From: Fidelibacterota bacterium
GTDB lineage: Bacteria > Pseudomonadota > Alphaproteobacteria > Rhodospirillales > Rhodospirillaceae
Direction: 5' to 3'
Assembly (NCBI GenBank): GCA_947475295.1
Contig: CANJLF010000015.1
Span: 1-64,000, forward strand
Length of the DNA stretch: 64,000 nucleotides
Shown: in pieces, positions 1 through 9,700 of the stretch
How the letters are laid out: every line of letters starts with the position of its first letter
Numbering within the stretch: position 1 is the stretch's first letter
Notes under the pieces: model-generated
The model's input: the letters and a program-made list of their open reading frames with translations, nothing else
Databases searched by the model: none
What the model was told of the DNA's origin: nothing
Program-made: the position numbers and the translations under genes

Positions 1-35
1 AGTATTACAACACGAAGAGACCCCATTCGGCGCTC

Positions 36-69
36 GGCTATAGACCACCGGCGCCGGTGGCATATAGCC
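36..69. repeat. 34-bp imperfect inverted repeat
   Basis: A 16-bp perfect palindrome (ccaccggcgccggtgg, 45-60) is flanked by a second pair of arms, GGCTATA (36-42) and TATAGCC (63-69). Only two positions per side (43-44 and 61-62) do not pair. It lies upstream of the oxidoreductase gene. It could be an operator or the end of a mobile or repeat element; nothing in the sequence decides between these. Confidence 0.6.
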
Positions 70-202
70 CGATTCCAACGCCACTCGATCAGACCGCTAT
101 CATGCAGTAAACTAACATTACGACTGGTACAGAAAATCGGTCAGGTCAACAGGACGCATTTTCTTCGACGGCCAGGACTATACACCTGAGATCGGTGAGT
201 CG

Positions 203-1141
203 GTGCTTGACTGTTTGTCGCGAAACGGCGTCAGCGTTCCGCATTCGTGCAAATCCGGTGTGTGTCAGTCCTGCCTGATGCAAGTCACCGCGGGTGATGT
301 GCTGGTATCTGCACAAACAGGACTGCGGCTCGCGTATAAGCAAAAAAACCTCATTCTCGCATGTCAGTATGTGCCCGATCATGATGTGAGCGTGAAACTG
401 CCGGACGGCGGCGGTCTCGATACGCGCGCGATTGTGGCCAGCAAGGAGATGCTGAACACCACAGTCATGCGGATCGAGCTGACGCCTGAAGGCGGGTTTG
501 TTTGTGAACCGGGCCAATACCTCACGCTGATAAACAACGACGGCCTCGCCCGAAGCTACTCGGTGGCCAATGACCCCTGTCGCGACGGCCGAATTGAGCT
601 TCATATCCGGCTGTTGCGAGATGGTTTGATGAGCAATTTTCTCAAAGAGAAAATCAAGCTGGGCGATTCCTTGACTGTCCGTGGACCCGCCGGGCATTGC
701 TTCTATGTGGCCGAAGAGGGCAGCGATTACCCAATCGTGCTTGCGGGAACCGGCACGGGTCTCGCGCCATTGTACGGGATTGCGAAACAGGCCCTAGCGA
801 AAGGTCACAGAGGCGAGATCCAGTTGTTTCATGGAGCGCTCGATGAGGCGGACCTCTATCTCATCCCGCAATTACGGAAGCTCGGCGCGGATTTCCACAA
901 CTTTCACTATGCGCCCTGTGTTCTGCGGGGTGAGTCGGACCGGTTCTACCGGCAAGGCAATATTCAAGACATTGTGATGTCTGCGCTGCCAATCGAAAAG
1001 TCACGCACGCGCCTATTTCTCTGCGGGGCGCCTGAAATGGTGAACGCGCTCAAACGCAAAGCCTTTTTGGGCGGGTTGGCCTCGAAGCACATTTTTGCCG
1101 ATGCGTTTCTGCCGACCAAGACCGCAACTATTGCGGCGTGA
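203..1141 (+). CDS. [2Fe-2S] ferredoxin / FAD / NAD(P)H oxidoreductase, 5' end unclear
   Basis: This is an electron-transfer reductase of the ferredoxin-NAD(P)H reductase superfamily (the reductase type of multicomponent monooxygenases or CDP-6-deoxyglucoseen reductase). Counting from the GTG at 203, plant-type [2Fe-2S] cysteines are C16, C21, C24 and C54. The FAD motif RSYS and the nucleotide motif GTGTGLAP follow, with CGAPEMV near the C-terminus. The coordinates use the first canonical start, but the same frame is open back to 116, and its residues (GRIFFDGQDY, from about 152) read as the missing first strands of the ferredoxin fold. No ATG, GTG or TTG occurs in frame in 116-202. The gene may therefore be 5'-damaged or use a non-canonical start. 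The cytochrome c gene follows. The oxygenase or electron acceptor is not visible, so the substrate is unknown. Confidence 0.75.
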   Translation: MLDCLSRNGVSVPHSCKSGVCQSCLMQVTAGDVLVSAQTGLRLAYKQKNLILACQYVPDHDVSVKLPDGGGLDTRAIVASKEMLNTTVMRIELTPEGGFVCEPGQYLTLINNDGLARSYSVANDPCRDGRIELHIRLLRDGLMSNFLKEKIKLGDSLTVRGPAGHCFYVAEEGSDYPIVLAGTGTGLAPLYGIAKQALAKGHRGEIQLFHGALDEADLYLIPQLRKLGADFHNFHYAPCVLRGESDRFYRQGNIQDIVMSALPIEKSRTRLFLCGAPEMVNALKRKAFLGGLASKHIFADAFLPTKTATIAA

Positions 1142-1185
1142 ATTTCGTACAACGCATGTACAGCATCTTCGGGAGAAAATTGTCA

Positions 1186-1596
1186 ATGTCTCGTCGCATT
1201 AGTGTTCTGTTCTCGGTCATCGGCCTCGTCGCATTGTCTTTGGCCCATGGTCCTGCGAAAGCATCAAATGGAGACGCCGATCGCGGTAAGGAGCTTTATC
1301 TTGAATGCAGTGGATGCTATGCGTTGCAAGAGAACGCTGTTGGTCCGAAGCATTGCGGCGTATTTCAGCGGCGAGCGGGAGCCGTAGAGGGGTACAATTA
1401 TTCAGCCGCTATGCGGGCGTCGCGTATTGTTTGGGACGTGCAACATCTGAACGACTTTCTGAAATCGCCGTTCACCTATGTCGATGGTACAAATATGGGA
1501 TACGCCGGAATTGACGATGAAAAGGATAGAATCGACCTCATTGCGTATTTGCAAACGCTCTCAACTGATGCCGACTTATGTCGGGGGTCGAAGTAA
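1186..1596 (+). CDS. class I c-type cytochrome with altered heme motif (CxxCY)
   Basis: This is a small periplasmic mono-heme cytochrome c of the cytochrome c2/c550 kind (136 aa). I chose the ATG at 1186 because GGGAGA lies about 9 nt upstream and the protein then begins with a good signal peptide (MSRRIS, hydrophobic core, cleavage after AKA). An in-frame GTG at 1138 would overlap the reductase stop. The family landmarks GPKHCGVF and the Met-ligand region TNMGYAG are present. The heme-attachment motif, however, reads CSGCY: the His codon expected at 1318-1320 is TAT, one transition from CAT. Without that axial His, normal c-type maturation is not expected. It could be a decaying gene, a sequencing error or a real variant. 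Confidence 0.75.
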   Translation: MSRRISVLFSVIGLVALSLAHGPAKASNGDADRGKELYLECSGCYALQENAVGPKHCGVFQRRAGAVEGYNYSAAMRASRIVWDVQHLNDFLKSPFTYVDGTNMGYAGIDDEKDRIDLIAYLQTLSTDADLCRGSK

Positions 1597-1647
1597 GCAC
1601 GGTTCCCGGTTAACTCTGATAAGAAGGCGAGCTGACCAGATCGATGA

Positions 1648-1962
1648 TTAAATCGACGCTTGCACCCATTCCTTCAATTTGCTCTCGGGCAGGGCGCCGA
1701 CCTTCGTGGCGGCGACCTGGCCGTCCTTGAAGATCATCAGCGTCGGAATGCCGCGCACGCCGTATTGGGTCGGGGTCTGCGGATTGTCGTCGATGTTGAT
1801 CTTGGTGAAGGTGACTTTCGCGCCCAGTTCCTGGGAGATCTTTTCCAGGGACGGCGCGATCTGCTTACACGGACCGCACCACTCCGCCCAGAAGTCCACC
1901 AGGACGGGCCCTTCGGCCTTGAGTACGTCCTGCTCGAAGGATTGGTCCGATACCTGTTTCAT
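1648..1962 (-). CDS. trxA: thioredoxin
   Basis: Cytoplasmic thiol-disulfide oxidoreductase of 104 aa, the usual thioredoxin length. The active site WCGPC is at residues 28-32, followed by the conserved cis-proline region GIPTLMIF. An AAGGA Shine-Dalgarno lies 7 nt before the ATG. It reduces ribonucleotide reductase, PAPS reductase and other disulfides using thioredoxin reductase. It sits downstream of addA in the same orientation, as commonly seen in alphaproteobacteria, with the Rieske gene between them here. Confidence 0.96.
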   Translation of the reverse strand: MKQVSDQSFEQDVLKAEGPVLVDFWAEWCGPCKQIAPSLEKISQELGAKVTFTKINIDDNPQTPTQYGVRGIPTLMIFKDGQVAATKVGALPESKLKEWVQASI

Positions 1963-2091
1963 GATGATGTCCTTAAAGTGAGGTTCTTTGTGATGGGGTG
2001 AATCTAGGGAGGGGGGTGAGGTGCGTCAAGGATAGGGAAAACGCCTTCTAAATCCCAGGCCCGGGACAGCAGATTTTACCTCGATTCCGCT

Positions 2092-3198
2092 TTAGCTACG
2101 CCAGCTTAATGTCACCGGCGCGATTGGATTGCGCGGCGGGCGGCCTTCTCCTTGCGCGGCCAGGGCCTCGCGTTTCAGGCGGTAATACCAGCGGGTTTGG
2201 GTATCGGCATCCTGCACGAGCATCGACGGCGGATTGAATTTGAGCCCTTCGACCATGGTCATGACGGCGCGCCGGTCCTGGTCGAGAAACCGCCGGGCGA
2301 GGGGTCCCATCACGGCACGCAAGGCTGCGGCCCCCGGCAGGTCCCAGTACATGACGTGATGAACTTCGGTTACATCGGCGGTCACCGGCGTGCAGGCCGT
2401 CAGGCCGCAATAGTTATATTTCGGCGTGCGGGCATGCTCGATGCGCACCGATGGCAGGCGATAGGAAATCTCGGTCTCAGGTGCGCCGCCCAGAAACAGC
2501 CTGTAGGCGCGCGAATTGCGCGAGGCCGTGTGCCGATCCATGCGCCAGCCCAGGCCTTCGCCTTCCGGCAGCGGCGAGAAGGCTTTGTGTTTTTCGTGAA
2601 TGCTGTCGGCTTTGCGCCATAGCGATGAACGATGCACAAAAGCGCCGTGGGCCGGGTCCATCAGGCCGATGACCGCGAGATCGATGTTGCAGGCGAAGGT
2701 CACCGCCACGTGCATCTGGAAACGGTCGCCGAGGACCGGTACTTCCGGCACCGGCGGCAAAACTTTGCCCGAGCCCATGAACGTGCCCATGAACACCCAC
2801 ACATTGCCCTGATGCTCGGCAACGACATAACTCTGCGCACGAATATCCTGCGGCTGGGGGCGCTGACCGGCGCATTGCGACGGAATGGCGGTGCACTGGC
2901 CGTCGGTGGCAAAGCGCCAGCCGTGATAGGAGCACTCGACTTCGCGGCCGTCGAAGGTGCCCTTGGACAGCAAGGTGCCGCGATGAGGGCAAGTGTCGCG
3001 CAGAGCGAACACCTTATTGTCGGCGGTGCGCCCGATCAGCACCGGCTCGCCCAAAAGCATGCGGTGAACCGCTTTGCCGCGCGCGAGGGCGTGGGCAGGC
3101 AACGCATAGTACCAAGCATCGCGCAGCATGATGCCGCCGACACCTAAACGGTAGTCCGGCACGGTCTGTGCGGCATGGTCCTGGCGCGTGTCGTCCAT
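2092..3198 (-). CDS. Rieske non-heme iron oxygenase, alpha-subunit type
   Basis: This 368-aa protein resembles ring-hydroxylating or demethylating oxygenases of the vanillate O-demethylase kind. The Rieske [2Fe-2S] ligands are C70-P-H72 and C89-x2-H92. The mononuclear iron site is seen as NIDLAV followed by DPAH (181-184) and FVH (187-189). No dedicated ferredoxin or reductase gene is adjacent. The reductase at the window's left edge is 1 kb away on the other strand and is only a speculative partner. The substrate cannot be predicted. It separates trxA from addA. Confidence 0.85.
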   Translation of the reverse strand: MDDTRQDHAAQTVPDYRLGVGGIMLRDAWYYALPAHALARGKAVHRMLLGEPVLIGRTADNKVFALRDTCPHRGTLLSKGTFDGREVECSYHGWRFATDGQCTAIPSQCAGQRPQPQDIRAQSYVVAEHQGNVWVFMGTFMGSGKVLPPVPEVPVLGDRFQMHVAVTFACNIDLAVIGLMDPAHGAFVHRSSLWRKADSIHEKHKAFSPLPEGEGLGWRMDRHTASRNSRAYRLFLGGAPETEISYRLPSVRIEHARTPKYNYCGLTACTPVTADVTEVHHVMYWDLPGAAALRAVMGPLARRFLDQDRRAVMTMVEGLKFNPPSMLVQDADTQTRWYYRLKREALAAQGEGRPPRNPIAPVTLSWRS

Positions 3199-3224
3199 GG
3201 CGGTGCTTATATCACGGGGGGCCT

Positions 3225-3271
3225 AGAGCATGATCCGGAAAAGTGGGTACCGGTTTTCCGAAAAGATCATT
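3225..3271. repeat. REP-like palindrome, copy 1
   Basis: An imperfect palindrome with outer arms ATGATC/GATCAT and inner arms CGGAAAA/TTTTCCG lies between the Rieske gene and addA, abutting the addA stop codon. A related element is at 33734-33782. Palindromes with this CGGAAAA...TTTTCCG core are, to my recollection, dispersed in many alphaproteobacterial genomes. Confidence 0.7.
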
Positions 3272-6200
3272 AGGACAGGCTAACCCGCCCCAAAACGTTA
3301 TCCATCTGTTCGCTGCCGAGTTCCATGGTGAAGGGGCCATCGGTCCAGAGCAGTACGCAACGCACAGTGTGATCGGGATAGATCGCCTGCAGGGCGCCGC
3401 GATAGGCCGCCATCTGGAAGATATAGGCTGGGTCCACCTGGGCGGGGTCGCGCGGCGGCGGACGGTTGGTCTTGTAATCGATGATCCAGACCTCCGTGGC
3501 GGTGACGGCGAGCCGGTCTACCTGCGCAGCGATGATGTGTCTGCCGATGAGCCCTGTCAGTGAAACCTCGGCGCGGCTCCCCTGCGCGAACAGGGTTGCG
3601 AAGCCGGGGTCGTCCAGCACGGCCAGCGTCTCAGTAACGATGGCCGCACTTGCATCGGATGTGAGCCCCCAGCCTGGACGTTGGACAAAAGCTCTAGCGG
3701 CCGCGCGGCGGCGGGCCGGGGGAATCTCCGGCAGGCTTTGCAGCAAACGGTGAATGATGAGTCCGCGCTGATAGCGGCGCTTGCCATCGTCCTTCAAAGG
3801 CGACAGCGCCGCAGGCTCCGACGCAACGGCGCGCGACGGCGCGAGAGGTCGCGGCGGCGTGACATCCGGTGCCGGTGCGGTCCCGGCCCAGGGTGGCGAG
3901 GCTGCGGATGCCGCACCATCCAAAACCTGGTTTTTCGGAACGACATCGGCGGTCTGCATTGACGCGAGCCGCAAAATGTCCTCGGCCTCCCGAGATGTTT
4001 GCGGCAAGGATGCGACGCCGGTTTTGATGAAGCCGTACCAGGTGGCGTCAAGTTTACCGGCGCGCTTGGTTTGCCAGCCGCAGACATAAAGACGGTCGGC
4101 GGCTCGTGTCATGGCTACATACAACAGCCGGTGATATTCGCGGTCCTGGGCCAGCTTCGCGGTTTCGCGAAGTGATGCCGTGACGGGATCAAGTTCGTCG
4201 GCCTTCGCCGCCCACAGCAGCAGCGGCGTCGGGTCCTTTGTCCAGAGCAGGTTATCGCGCATGGTCGGCACTTGCGCGGTGTCCGGCAGAAAGACAATCG
4301 GCGCCTCCAGACCCTTGGCGCCATGCACCGTGATCACGCGCACGGCATTGCCGCCGCTTTGCTCCAGATCGCGTTTGATCTCGACCTCGCCCGCCGCCAG
4401 CCAATGTAGGAATCCTTGCAACGTCGGCGGATGGGACTTCTGATAGGCCAGCGCCAGGTTCATGAACTCATCAATAGGATCGTCGGCATCGACTCCGAGA
4501 CGCGCCAACAATTTGCGCCGGCCGTCCAGCGCCACCAGCACGTGTCCATAAAGCTCGGCGGGCGTCAGGTAATCGGTCTTGGCCAGAAGATCGGCCAGGA
4601 ATTTTTGCGCTACACCGAAGCGCGTGGCGGTGCCGGCGTAGACATTGAGTACGTCCCAGAGATGCTTCTCACCGCGATCAAAGGCCAGCGTGAACAGCTC
4701 TTCTTCGGATAGGCCCAGCAAGGGGCTCTTCAAAACCGTGGCGAGGGTCAGATCGTCCTCGGGCAGCAGCAGAAACTGCCCCAGGGCCATCAGGTCCATG
4801 ATCGCCATCTGGTCGGTGAGGATCATACGGTCGACGCCGGCGACAGCGATGTTCAACTTCTTCAACTGCCGTACCAGTTCTTCGACAAAGCCAGTGCGGC
4901 GGCGCACCAGCACCATGATGTCCCCGGGGGTGATGGGGCGGCCCTGGGATTCCAGCGGTTCTTTGCTGTCCACCATGCGGCGGACGCGCTGAGCAATGAG
5001 CGCGGCCAGCCGGTTTTGTGGCGAGTCGCCCTTGCGCCGTTCCACCGGCGGCTTCCAACCGGTATCGTCGTCGGTGCCCTGCGGCTCCACCAGCGGCCAG
5101 ATCTCCACCAGCCCGGCGTCGCCGACGCGGGCGGCTAGATGGATGATGTCTTCCTCGTTGTTCAGCGCCACGCCATTGCGCGCGGGCGCGCCCGGTGCGA
5201 AGACCACGTTCACAGCCGCCAGAACCGCCGGCGTCGAACGGAACGAGACGTTCATGGGCACGTCATCCCAACGCTGTTCCGCAGCCAGAACTTGGTCCCG
5301 CGTTTCAGCATGCACGGCGTCGAAGGCTTCCGGCGCCGCGCCCTGGAAGCTGTAGATCGATTGTTTGCGATCGCCCACGGCAAAAACCGTGCGCGGATGC
5401 AGGGAATTCTCCTCGTGGCGCCCGGTGCCTGCGAAAAACTCGGTGCGAATAGGCTTCACGATGGCCCATTGATCGGGGTTGGTATCTTGCGCTTCGTCGA
5501 TCAGGATGTGGTCGATGCCGCCATCCAGTTTGTAAAGCACCCAGTCGGCTACGCCGGGCTGCGACAAAAGTTGGCGCGTGATTTGAATCAGATCGTCATA
5601 ATCCATTTGCCCACGGCGGATTTTTCCCACTTCGTAGGCGTCGAGCACGTGAGCGCCGATGCGCATCAAGGCGGCCGTGCCTCCGGCGACGCGGACGGCC
5701 TTAAGGCGGTTCATAACGTCAACGAGGCGTTCTGCCTCTGCTTGCAGGGCTTCCAGTACGCCGGGTTGCGCCGCGATGTCCTTTGTGGCCAACTTGGCGC
5801 GAATTGCACCTTCGGTGAGAAATTGATTAGCGTAGTTTTCGAACGTTTCGCCGCGCCGTTCCGGCTCAGCAAGCCAAGCGCTAATGCCTGCCCCACGAGC
5901 CTGATCGGTTTTCAAGCCACCCGCCAAGGCCGCCGCCGCCTGCCGCAGAGCATCGCCACCGAAACTGTTGTCGTCGCAGGCGCGGGTGATGATCGCCGAC
6001 TCGGTGTCCGATGGCTTGAGGCCAAGCTTCGTGCGCATAGCGGTAATGGCGGAGTCTACGTCGCCGTAGGCGCTGATCATGCGTTTGAGTTTGGCTTGGG
6101 CCGCGACCAGGCCATTCATCAAACCGGCGAAATCACCCTGGCTCACGCGCACCGTTACAACATTTAAGGCTTCTGCCAAAGGCTCGTTGTCGCCCGAGCG

Positions 6201-6743
6201 CGCGTGGGCGATGGCATCTTCCAGCGCTTCGTCCAAAGCTTCGGCGCTATCGCGCTCGTCCATGAGCGCAAAATGCGGCGGCACACGCGCTTCGAGCGGA
6301 AAGCGCCGCAAAAGCGACTGGCAGAAGGCGTGTAGTGTCGAGATCTGCAGGCCGCCGGGCACGTCGAGCACTTCGGCGAACAGTCGCCGTGCGCGCTCCA
6401 AAATGGGGCGCCCTTGCACGAGCGTTACACCGTCCAAACGGCCTTCCACCAAAGGCGCCAGTTCATGAGCCAGCGCTTCGTCGTCTTTGGTCACCCAGGA
6501 CGCGAGCTTGCCGTTAATGCGGTTGCGCATTTCCGCGGCGGCGGCTTTGGTGAAGGTCAGGCACAGAATGCGCTGCGGCAAAGTGCCGGCCAGCAATAGG
6601 GCCAACACGCGCTCCGTCAGCACTTTGGTTTTGCCCGAACCGGCCGAGGCCGTGACCCAGACGCTGACGCCGGGCCTGACAGCCCGGGCCTGATCGCGGG
6701 TGGCGGCGGCAACCGCATCGACTGATCTTACGGGGGCGCTCAT
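3270..6743 (-). CDS. addA: double-strand break repair helicase-nuclease AddA
   Basis: 1157-aa UvrD/SF1A helicase fused to a RecB-like nuclease, forming the AddAB complex that resects double-strand breaks for RecA loading. The Walker A motif ASAGSGKT lies near the N-terminus. Walker B is DEAQDT, followed by the motif III region GDRKQSIYSFQGA. The late helicase motif VITVHGAKGLE and the C-terminal nuclease core IIDYKTN are also present. Its start overlaps the addB stop by 4 bp (ATGA), so the two are translationally coupled. The start is well set by that overlap and by the conserved N-terminus. Confidence 0.96.
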   Translation of the reverse strand: MSAPVRSVDAVAAATRDQARAVRPGVSVWVTASAGSGKTKVLTERVLALLLAGTLPQRILCLTFTKAAAAEMRNRINGKLASWVTKDDEALAHELAPLVEGRLDGVTLVQGRPILERARRLFAEVLDVPGGLQISTLHAFCQSLLRRFPLEARVPPHFALMDERDSAEALDEALEDAIAHARSGDNEPLAEALNVVTVRVSQGDFAGLMNGLVAAQAKLKRMISAYGDVDSAITAMRTKLGLKPSDTESAIITRACDDNSFGGDALRQAAAALAGGLKTDQARGAGISAWLAEPERRGETFENYANQFLTEGAIRAKLATKDIAAQPGVLEALQAEAERLVDVMNRLKAVRVAGGTAALMRIGAHVLDAYEVGKIRRGQMDYDDLIQITRQLLSQPGVADWVLYKLDGGIDHILIDEAQDTNPDQWAIVKPIRTEFFAGTGRHEENSLHPRTVFAVGDRKQSIYSFQGAAPEAFDAVHAETRDQVLAAEQRWDDVPMNVSFRSTPAVLAAVNVVFAPGAPARNGVALNNEEDIIHLAARVGDAGLVEIWPLVEPQGTDDDTGWKPPVERRKGDSPQNRLAALIAQRVRRMVDSKEPLESQGRPITPGDIMVLVRRRTGFVEELVRQLKKLNIAVAGVDRMILTDQMAIMDLMALGQFLLLPEDDLTLATVLKSPLLGLSEEELFTLAFDRGEKHLWDVLNVYAGTATRFGVAQKFLADLLAKTDYLTPAELYGHVLVALDGRRKLLARLGVDADDPIDEFMNLALAYQKSHPPTLQGFLHWLAAGEVEIKRDLEQSGGNAVRVITVHGAKGLEAPIVFLPDTAQVPTMRDNLLWTKDPTPLLLWAAKADELDPVTASLRETAKLAQDREYHRLLYVAMTRAADRLYVCGWQTKRAGKLDATWYGFIKTGVASLPQTSREAEDILRLASMQTADVVPKNQVLDGAASAASPPWAGTAPAPDVTPPRPLAPSRAVASEPAALSPLKDDGKRRYQRGLIIHRLLQSLPEIPPARRRAAARAFVQRPGWGLTSDASAAIVTETLAVLDDPGFATLFAQGSRAEVSLTGLIGRHIIAAQVDRLAVTATEVWIIDYKTNRPPPRDPAQVDPAYIFQMAAYRGALQAIYPDHTVRCVLLWTDGPFTMELGSEQMDNVLGRVSLS

Positions 6744-9700
6744 GAGTCACCCTCGTCGCTGCCGGCCGCCCATTCCTTGACCCGCGCGAGGTGCTCGTAG
6801 TCGCTGTATTTGGGCGCGTGTTCCGGATTGGGCCGGGCTTCGTAAGGCGTCGCTGGGTTATCGAAGGTGGCGACTAACGTCTCCAACCGCTCTCGAGCTT
6901 CGGTAGCCATCTTGCCGGCGTCGGCTTTGATCGGCTTTTCATCGCCGCCGTCACCGCGGCCATGGAGTTGCCAAAAACTCAAGCTCTCTAAAATGCCCGC
7001 TGGGACATCCATAAAACCACCGGCGGCCATGATCGCGGCTTCTAAGGGAAGCTGCGGCGCATAACCCTTCTCGACTTCATTCGTGCCCGGCGGCGTGCCG
7101 GTCTTATAGTCGATGATTGTAATGCGCCCATCCTTGCCGCGATCGATGCGATCGGCGGTCGCGGTGAGCGTGAAGGTTCCCGCCGGTGCGGCGAAACGGA
7201 GTTCGCCTTTGGCCTCGGCGAAGGATTGCATGAGCGTCGCGCGGCGAGGCTGTTCGACGGCGATGAACCAGGCCGCGATCCGCTCGAAGCGCGGCCACCA
7301 GAAGGCCATGACGCTCGGCCGTGCGCCTCTGGCGTCGAATTCCGTGCGGCCAAAGGATAGGAGCCGCGCGGGCGCATCGGCCGGCAGATTGCCGGACGGA
7401 TACGCTTCGATGAATCTCTGCAGCGCTTTATGAATGACCGTGCCGTAGTCAGCGGCGCTGACATCCTGCTCAAGTGGGTCCAGCGCGTGCAGCTTCAGGA
7501 TATGCCGCGCATACACGCCGTAGGGATCGCGCATCCAAGTTTCCACCTGGGTCACCGACAGCCGGCGCGGCCGCGCGGAGACCGGCGGCCTGGGCGCGGG
7601 CGGCGCGATGGACTCGAAGGCTTGCGGCTGTGTCAGTCGCTGCGCCCAGACGATCCAGTTGCCTGCGTTGCCTTCGAAGGCCGCGGTCAATCCGGCGGCC
7701 TCGATCACGCGCTCCAAGCGCATCAGCCAGCGCGAAGGCACCGCCGGCGTGCCTTCGACCTTCTTCGCACGCGTCAGCACCACACGCGGGGCGCACAAAG
7801 CCTGCGCGATGTCATGGGCCGCCTGGCCGATGCGCCGCTCAGGCAGCGGTAGACCAAATTGCTTGCGCATAGGCCGGCTCATCCACGGATCGGCGGGGCC
7901 GCTGGCAGGCCAGGTGCCTTCGTTCAGCCCGCTGAGAATCAGCACATCGAAGCGCTGCAGGCGCGCTTCCAAGGCCCCCAGAATATGCAGGCGCGCATGT
8001 TTGCCGTAGCGCGGCCGGACAACTTTGCTGGACATCAGTGCTTCCAGAATCGCCGGGTAAATCGCTGGCGCGATGGCCGGCAGGGTATCGGCGCATTGGG
8101 CCAGCTCGGCGATGAAGCGCGCGGCAGCTTCTCCGGCATCCTCCGCCCATAGCCGCAAAGGACCGGGCGTGTCGGGTGTTGCGGCCAGCGCCTCGGCGGC
8201 TTCCATATGTGCGGCTAGAAGCGCCGACAGCGGCGCCTGCTTCCGGCTCATGAGTTTAATGAAGGTCCCGCAGCAGCCCTCAAGCAGCGCAAGCCATGCC
8301 TTGAGGTCGCGCGCATGCACATTCGACGGCTGTATCAGTTGCGCAAGACCCTCCAGCTCGGCCGGCGGCAGGGGACCGCGCAAAATCTCGCGCTCCGCGA
8401 GTCGTGTGAGCGCGCGGAACTCGGCCGCATCGCGCCCGCCCGCGGCCAACGGGTGCTTGCAGGCCGCCAGCAGCGGCACCGGCGCGAACCCTTCGGTCAC
8501 CATCACCGCCGTCAAACGCAGGAACGCGCCGGGCGGCGTTTGATGCAAAGGACGCCCGGCGGAATCATCGACGTCGATGTCCCAGCGTTTGAGTTCCGCC
8601 GTGACCCGCTCGGCTAGGCCGCGGTCGGGCGTCACCAGTGCGCACGTGCGGCCCTTCTGCTCCAGGGCCTCGCGCATGATCAGCGCCACGGCCTCGGCCT
8701 CCTCGCGCGGCGCCGGGCAGTCCAGGCGCGTTATCCCAGCCACGGCCGAAGCGTCAAACCCTGCCATCGTTCGCCAGGCGTGGGAGGTGGCGGCAGGCCG
8801 CATGACCTCGCTCAGGAGGCGCATGCGCTGCGTTGACGGGGCGATAGCCTGAGGCCAGGGCGTAACCGCGTCGCGTTCAATGCCCATGTGCGCGATTAGC
8901 TGCTTAAGGCCGTATTGCGGGTGGGTTTCATCCACCGCGTCCCAGCCCTCGGCGTCCAAATCCGTGTCCAGCCCGGGCAAGACCACGCAGCCATCGGCAA
9001 GCTTGGCGACCGTGGCCAGCACGTCAGCGGTTGCGGGAATGCTGCCGGTGGAGCCCGCCGCGATCACCGGACCGCTCGCACCGCCGGCCGCCCAGGCCGC
9101 CGCTTGGGCGGCAAAGACGCGGTTGCGGTGGTCGGCGGGATCTATGGCGCCTTCCTCGGCCAGAACTTGCGGCCAAATCCGCGTCAGGATCTCCATGAAG
9201 CGCAGGGTGTCCTGCCAGTGCCGGGCGAAGCGCTCTGGCGCCAGATTTTTCAGATTGTCGAAGGTAAGGCGCTCGGTCTGCACCTGATCAAGAAATTTCG
9301 CCAATTCCTCCGCCAGCCGGATGGCCTGCTCGGGTTGAGGCTCAGCCAGTTCCGCCGGCAGCGCTTGAATCAACCGCGCCAACATCAGTTGGCGTTTTAT
9401 GCCTGAGATCGGCGGCGGAATGTCCAGGGCGGCATCGCTCGCGGCATAACTCGTGAACAACGCCTCCTCGTCGTCCATGTCGTTGAGCGGTATCAGGCGC
9501 GGGAGCAAGAGTGGTTTGCCGTCGCTTAAGCGCAGGAAGGCCTCGCGCAAGGAGCGGCAGGCGCGCCGCGTCGGCAGCAGCACCGTTATGGCCGCCGATG
9601 CCAAAGGATCGCCGGCGGTATCGGCCATGATGCCTTCCGCTAAGGCATCGACAAAAGCGACGTTGCTGGGAATCGTGAAGACCGCGGGTTTGCCGGCGGT

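Noticed and set aside
5139-6167. Long rightward open frame (342 codons) inside addA
   Set aside because: It is antisense to addA, whose helicase motifs are intact across this stretch. High GC leaves the opposite frame open; no recognisable domain.
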